This document shows positions 6,377 to 8,859 of a stretch of DNA of 8,859 nucleotides, one piece after another. Positions within the stretch are counted from its first letter, which is position 1; each line of letters begins with the position of its first letter. Origin of the DNA: Bacillota bacterium (GTDB taxonomy: Bacteria > Bacillota > Clostridia > Acetivibrionales > DSM-1351); NCBI GenBank assembly GCA_023392075.1, contig JAEVZU010000229.1, positions 1-8,859 of the forward strand, in the 5' to 3' direction. A model generated the notes under the pieces. It was not told the DNA's origin and did no database searches. It saw only the letters and a list, made by a program, of their open reading frames with translations. A program made the translations under genes and the position numbers.

Positions 6377-6421
6377 TTTTATAACTTTACCGGAAATTCA
6401 GAAAGGCTGATGGTGACTCTT

Positions 6422-8176
6422 ATGTCGAGAAATATCATTATAGTCGGTGCAGGCTATGCGGGCATTGAAACAGCACTGTACCTGCAAAAGAAAAAAAAGA
6501 AAGATGATGATATAAAAATAACCATAATAGATAAAAATTCATACCACACTTTACTGACCGAACTTCACGAGGTGGCAGGAAACAGGATAGCCGAAGACGG
6601 TGTCATAGTTCCGTTAAGAGACATTTTTCATTACACCGGTGTTTATACAGTAAAGGATGAAATAACTGGTTTTGACTTCAAAAACAACACTGTAAGCTCC
6701 AGGGACAGGCAATACAAATATGACTATCTGGTTTTGGCCTTTGGCAGTGAACCAAACTATTACGGTATTCCCGGTATGAAGGAAAACTGTTTTCCTCTTT
6801 GGTCCTATAAGGATGCTATTGCAGTAAGAGAACAGATTTATGACTGCTTTATAAGAGCCGGACAGGAGGAGGACAAAAGTAAAAGAAGCGCTCTCCTGAC
6901 TTTCGTTGTGGGAGGCGGAGGTTTTACAGGAGTGGAAATGGTTGGAGAGCTTGGTATGTGGATCATAAAGCTCTGTATCCAGTTTCACCTTGACCGCAAT
7001 GAAGTTCAGTTATATTTAATAGAAGCCTTACCTAAGATTTTGAATATTCTTAAGGATAAAAACATAGACGCATCCATGGAATATCTTACAAACAAACTGA
7101 AGGTCAATGTTTTGACGGAAGGCGCCATAACAAAGCTGGAACCCGACAGGGTGGAACTCAAGGACGGAAGAATAATCAATACGCGTACTCTTATTTGGAC
7201 AGCCGGAATTAAAGCCTCTTCGCTGACTGACAGTGTTGACCTTGAAAAGAACCGGGCCTCCAGGATAGTAGTTGATGAGTTCACAAAAACCACCTTGAGA
7301 AATGTTTACGCCATAGGTGACGTCAGCGCTTTTACCTATGAGGATAAAGTACTCCCTCCTTTGGTGGAATCGGCAGTACAAACCGGAAAAAATGCCGGCA
7401 GAAATATTCTGGCAGACATAAGAAACAAGGACAAAACCAGACTGGAGCCTAAACTCCACGGGGTAATGGTGTCCATAGGAAGTAATTTTGCCGTCAGCGA
7501 AATAATGGGAAAAATATTTCCCATATGGCTTTCAATAGTTATGAAGTATATGGTAAATATACATTATTTATTTGGCATCGGCGGCTTTGAGCTTGTATTC
7601 AAATATCTTAACCATGAACTGTTGCATAAAAGGCACAGGCTTAATTTTCTAGAATATCACTATACCTTTAAGACACTTGCTTTCTGGCTCGTACCTTTAC
7701 GCCTGTTTCTCGGGTATACCTGGTTCATGGAGGGTTACAATAAAATAAATGAAGGCTGGCTGACAAAACCCATGCTGGCCGGTCTGCCTGTCGACGCCGC
7801 CAGCAGTGCCTCCGTGACAGAATCAGGAGAAAAGGTATTCAGTATAATATCTTCCCATACCCCGGGCTGGTATGCCTGGATAGCAAACAACTTCGTAATA
7901 CCCAATGCGCTGCTTTTTCAAATAATGATTGTATTGGCTGAAATAGGTCTAGGACTTGCATTTTTCTCCGGAACCTTCACTTTCCTTGCAGCGCTGGCAG
8001 CATTGGCTTTGAATATTAACTTCCTGCTTTCAACGGGTTTATATGAAACCAGCTGGTGGTTAATACCTGCTGAAATAGCCATGCTGGCAGGAGCCGGAAG
8101 AGCTTTCGGTCTTGATGCCCACCTGATGCCTTTTCTCATGAAAGGCTGGAGATATCTTGTCAGAAGGAGCTCATAA
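6422..8176 (+). CDS. Type II NADH dehydrogenase-like flavoprotein with C-terminal DoxX-like membrane domain
   Basis: This 584-residue protein begins with an FAD-binding GxGxxG (VGAGYAG, 8-14). It has a second dinucleotide-binding motif for NAD(P)H (VGGGGFTGVEMVGEL, about 163-177) and the second FAD contact YAIGDV (296-301). These are hallmarks of NDH-2, which passes electrons from NADH to a quinone without pumping protons. From about residue 418 an added domain of about 165 residues has several hydrophobic helices and a DoxX-like start (PLRLFLGYTWFMEGYNKI). A typical NDH-2 ends near 400-450 residues, so this is a natural fusion that anchors the enzyme in the membrane. The ATG at 6422 has GGTGA five bases upstream and puts the FAD motif at the usual place; ATG 6410 and GTG 6413, served by GAAAGG, are alternatives. 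An A-rich run encodes KKKKK at 23-27. Confidence 0.88.
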   Translation: MSRNIIIVGAGYAGIETALYLQKKKKKDDDIKITIIDKNSYHTLLTELHEVAGNRIAEDGVIVPLRDIFHYTGVYTVKDEITGFDFKNNTVSSRDRQYKYDYLVLAFGSEPNYYGIPGMKENCFPLWSYKDAIAVREQIYDCFIRAGQEEDKSKRSALLTFVVGGGGFTGVEMVGELGMWIIKLCIQFHLDRNEVQLYLIEALPKILNILKDKNIDASMEYLTNKLKVNVLTEGAITKLEPDRVELKDGRIINTRTLIWTAGIKASSLTDSVDLEKNRASRIVVDEFTKTTLRNVYAIGDVSAFTYEDKVLPPLVESAVQTGKNAGRNILADIRNKDKTRLEPKLHGVMVSIGSNFAVSEIMGKIFPIWLSIVMKYMVNIHYLFGIGGFELVFKYLNHELLHKRHRLNFLEYHYTFKTLAFWLVPLRLFLGYTWFMEGYNKINEGWLTKPMLAGLPVDAASSASVTESGEKVFSIISSHTPGWYAWIANNFVIPNALLFQIMIVLAEIGLGLAFFSGTFTFLAALAALALNINFLLSTGLYETSWWLIPAEIAMLAGAGRAFGLDAHLMPFLMKGWRYLVRRSS

Positions 8177-8182
8177 CAATCA

Positions 8183-8214
8183 AACACCTCAGCCGGCATT
8201 CCGGCTGAGGTGTT
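8183..8214. terminator. Bidirectional intrinsic terminator between convergent genes
   Basis: A perfect 14-bp stem (8183-8196 with 8201-8214, GC-rich core CCTCAGCCGG) encloses a CATT loop. On the plus strand it is followed by ATTTTAT, just after the NADH dehydrogenase stop; on the minus strand by TTTGATTGTT after the SSB gene. The position between convergent stops fits termination from both sides, with the plus direction better supported. Confidence 0.85.
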
Positions 8215-8246
8215 ATTTTATGTACAGCTCTTCAATTTAAATAATA

Positions 8247-8859
8247 CTACGGTTCATTAGGTTCATTTGATTCCTGGGTATCAATTACTTCTTCCTTGTT
8301 ATGAACCTCTTCGGATATTTCCATTTTTGAAACAGATACTTCATAGGCAGTCTTGGAAACGGTTTCTCCGTTTTCAAGCTTCTTTTGGTATTCTCTGCTC
8401 TGAATTCTTCCCCAAATCTTGATATTGTCCCCGATAGTGAGATTCTGGGAATATCTTGCGTTTCTCCCCCATGCTATGCACGGGATATAATCCGACTTGT
8501 TATACGGCCTGTTTACAGCTACCAGAATATCAGTAATTTCTCTTCCAAACGGAGTCATCCTGTATATAGGATTTTTGCATATATATCCGTTTAAATATAT
8601 CTGGTTTGGATTTTTAATCCGTTTTTCTTCATCGGTAAAAATCAATTCTCTGGCAAATACAGTCAGAACGAGCTTATTTGAATCACTTTTGTAACTGTTA
8701 TAGGATCTGAACTGTCCCTCTATTTCTAATGGAACACCAATTTGCAGTTTGTTCTTTGGCACAAGACGTTCTGAAAATGTAACAGATATTTTATCACTGC
8801 TGTCGCTTAGCCTGGGTACCTCTAAATAAAAAGAATAAAAGCCCTCACCATATACCTCG
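8247..8859 (-). CDS. SSB-like single-stranded DNA-binding protein with two OB domains (5' end missing)
   Basis: The frame is open from its TAG at 8249-8247 to the right edge, so the start lies outside the window; 203 residues are visible. A GTG at 8762 is only an internal codon: the sequence upstream stays in frame and reads EVYGEGFYSFYLEVPRLSD, which looks like the strands of a first OB domain that continues to VPLEIEGQFRSYN and LTVFARELIF. A second OB domain follows (NQIYLNGYICKNPIYRMTPFGREITDILVAVNRPY, then YIPCIAWGRNA and GDNIKIWGRIQSREYQKK) and matches the SSB/PriB-type family. The tail is acidic and ends QESNEPNEP rather than the DDDIPF-type tip of housekeeping SSB, so it is probably an SSB paralogue, not the main replication SSB. 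It converges on the NADH dehydrogenase gene across the terminator. Confidence 0.8.
   Translation of the reverse strand, partial: EVYGEGFYSFYLEVPRLSDSSDKISVTFSERLVPKNKLQIGVPLEIEGQFRSYNSYKSDSNKLVLTVFARELIFTDEEKRIKNPNQIYLNGYICKNPIYRMTPFGREITDILVAVNRPYNKSDYIPCIAWGRNARYSQNLTIGDNIKIWGRIQSREYQKKLENGETVSKTAYEVSVSKMEISEEVHNKEEVIDTQESNEPNEP

Noticed and set aside
6365..6421. Longer NADH dehydrogenase N-terminus from TTG 6365
   Set aside because: It would place nineteen unlike residues before the FAD motif, lacks a Shine-Dalgarno and starts upstream of the predicted -10 box.
1..8859. CRISPR arrays, tRNA or rRNA genes, phage or toxin-antitoxin modules
   Set aside because: No regularly spaced repeats, no tRNA-like cloverleaf with a TTCGANTC-type arm, and no matching proteins were recognised.

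Overview
The window reads as chromosomal DNA of a Gram-positive, spore-former-type anaerobe of the class Clostridia, most likely a Clostridium/Ruminiclostridium relative. The evidence is AT-rich sequence, strong GGAGG ribosome binding sites, frequent TTG and GTG starts, and clostridial-looking Def, Fmt, DUF116, PriA, NusG-domain-II and Gx-transporter proteins. This placement is inferred from gene content and codon style; no search was run.

Most genes lie on the minus strand. In transcription order (right to left) they are: a NusG-domain-II membrane protein and a Gx-transporter/Hpre_diP_synt_I protein, overlapping by 4 bases; priA (primosomal helicase) with its own extended -10 promoter; def (peptide deformylase), fmt (Met-tRNA formyltransferase) and a Cys-rich DUF116 membrane protein as a tight operon; a possible 35-codon small gene; and the first 14 codons of hisF, which runs off the left edge. 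On the right, a plus-strand type II NADH dehydrogenase with a C-terminal DoxX-like membrane domain starts divergently from the NusG-domain gene. It converges on a minus-strand SSB-like gene with two apparent OB domains that runs off the right edge. A perfect 14-bp hairpin terminator separates those two genes.

The least ordinary content is a leader element seen three times on the minus strand: before hisF (45-133), before the small gene (239-296) and before def (2465-2552). The two full copies begin with ATTAACCTCC and end with GGAGGTTAAT. The second half is the Shine-Dalgarno sequence of the downstream gene, so the element can fold to hide the ribosome binding site. A short hairpin just upstream of the Shine-Dalgarno is kept in all three copies by compensating or wobble changes that fit a minus-strand RNA. 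The small gene ends inside the anti-Shine-Dalgarno arm of the hisF leader, so its translation could unmask hisF. This suggests a translational control module, or a mobile leader carrying a ribosome binding site, shared by a formylation operon and a histidine gene. Everything else is core housekeeping plus a redox/isoprenoid-flavoured neighbourhood.
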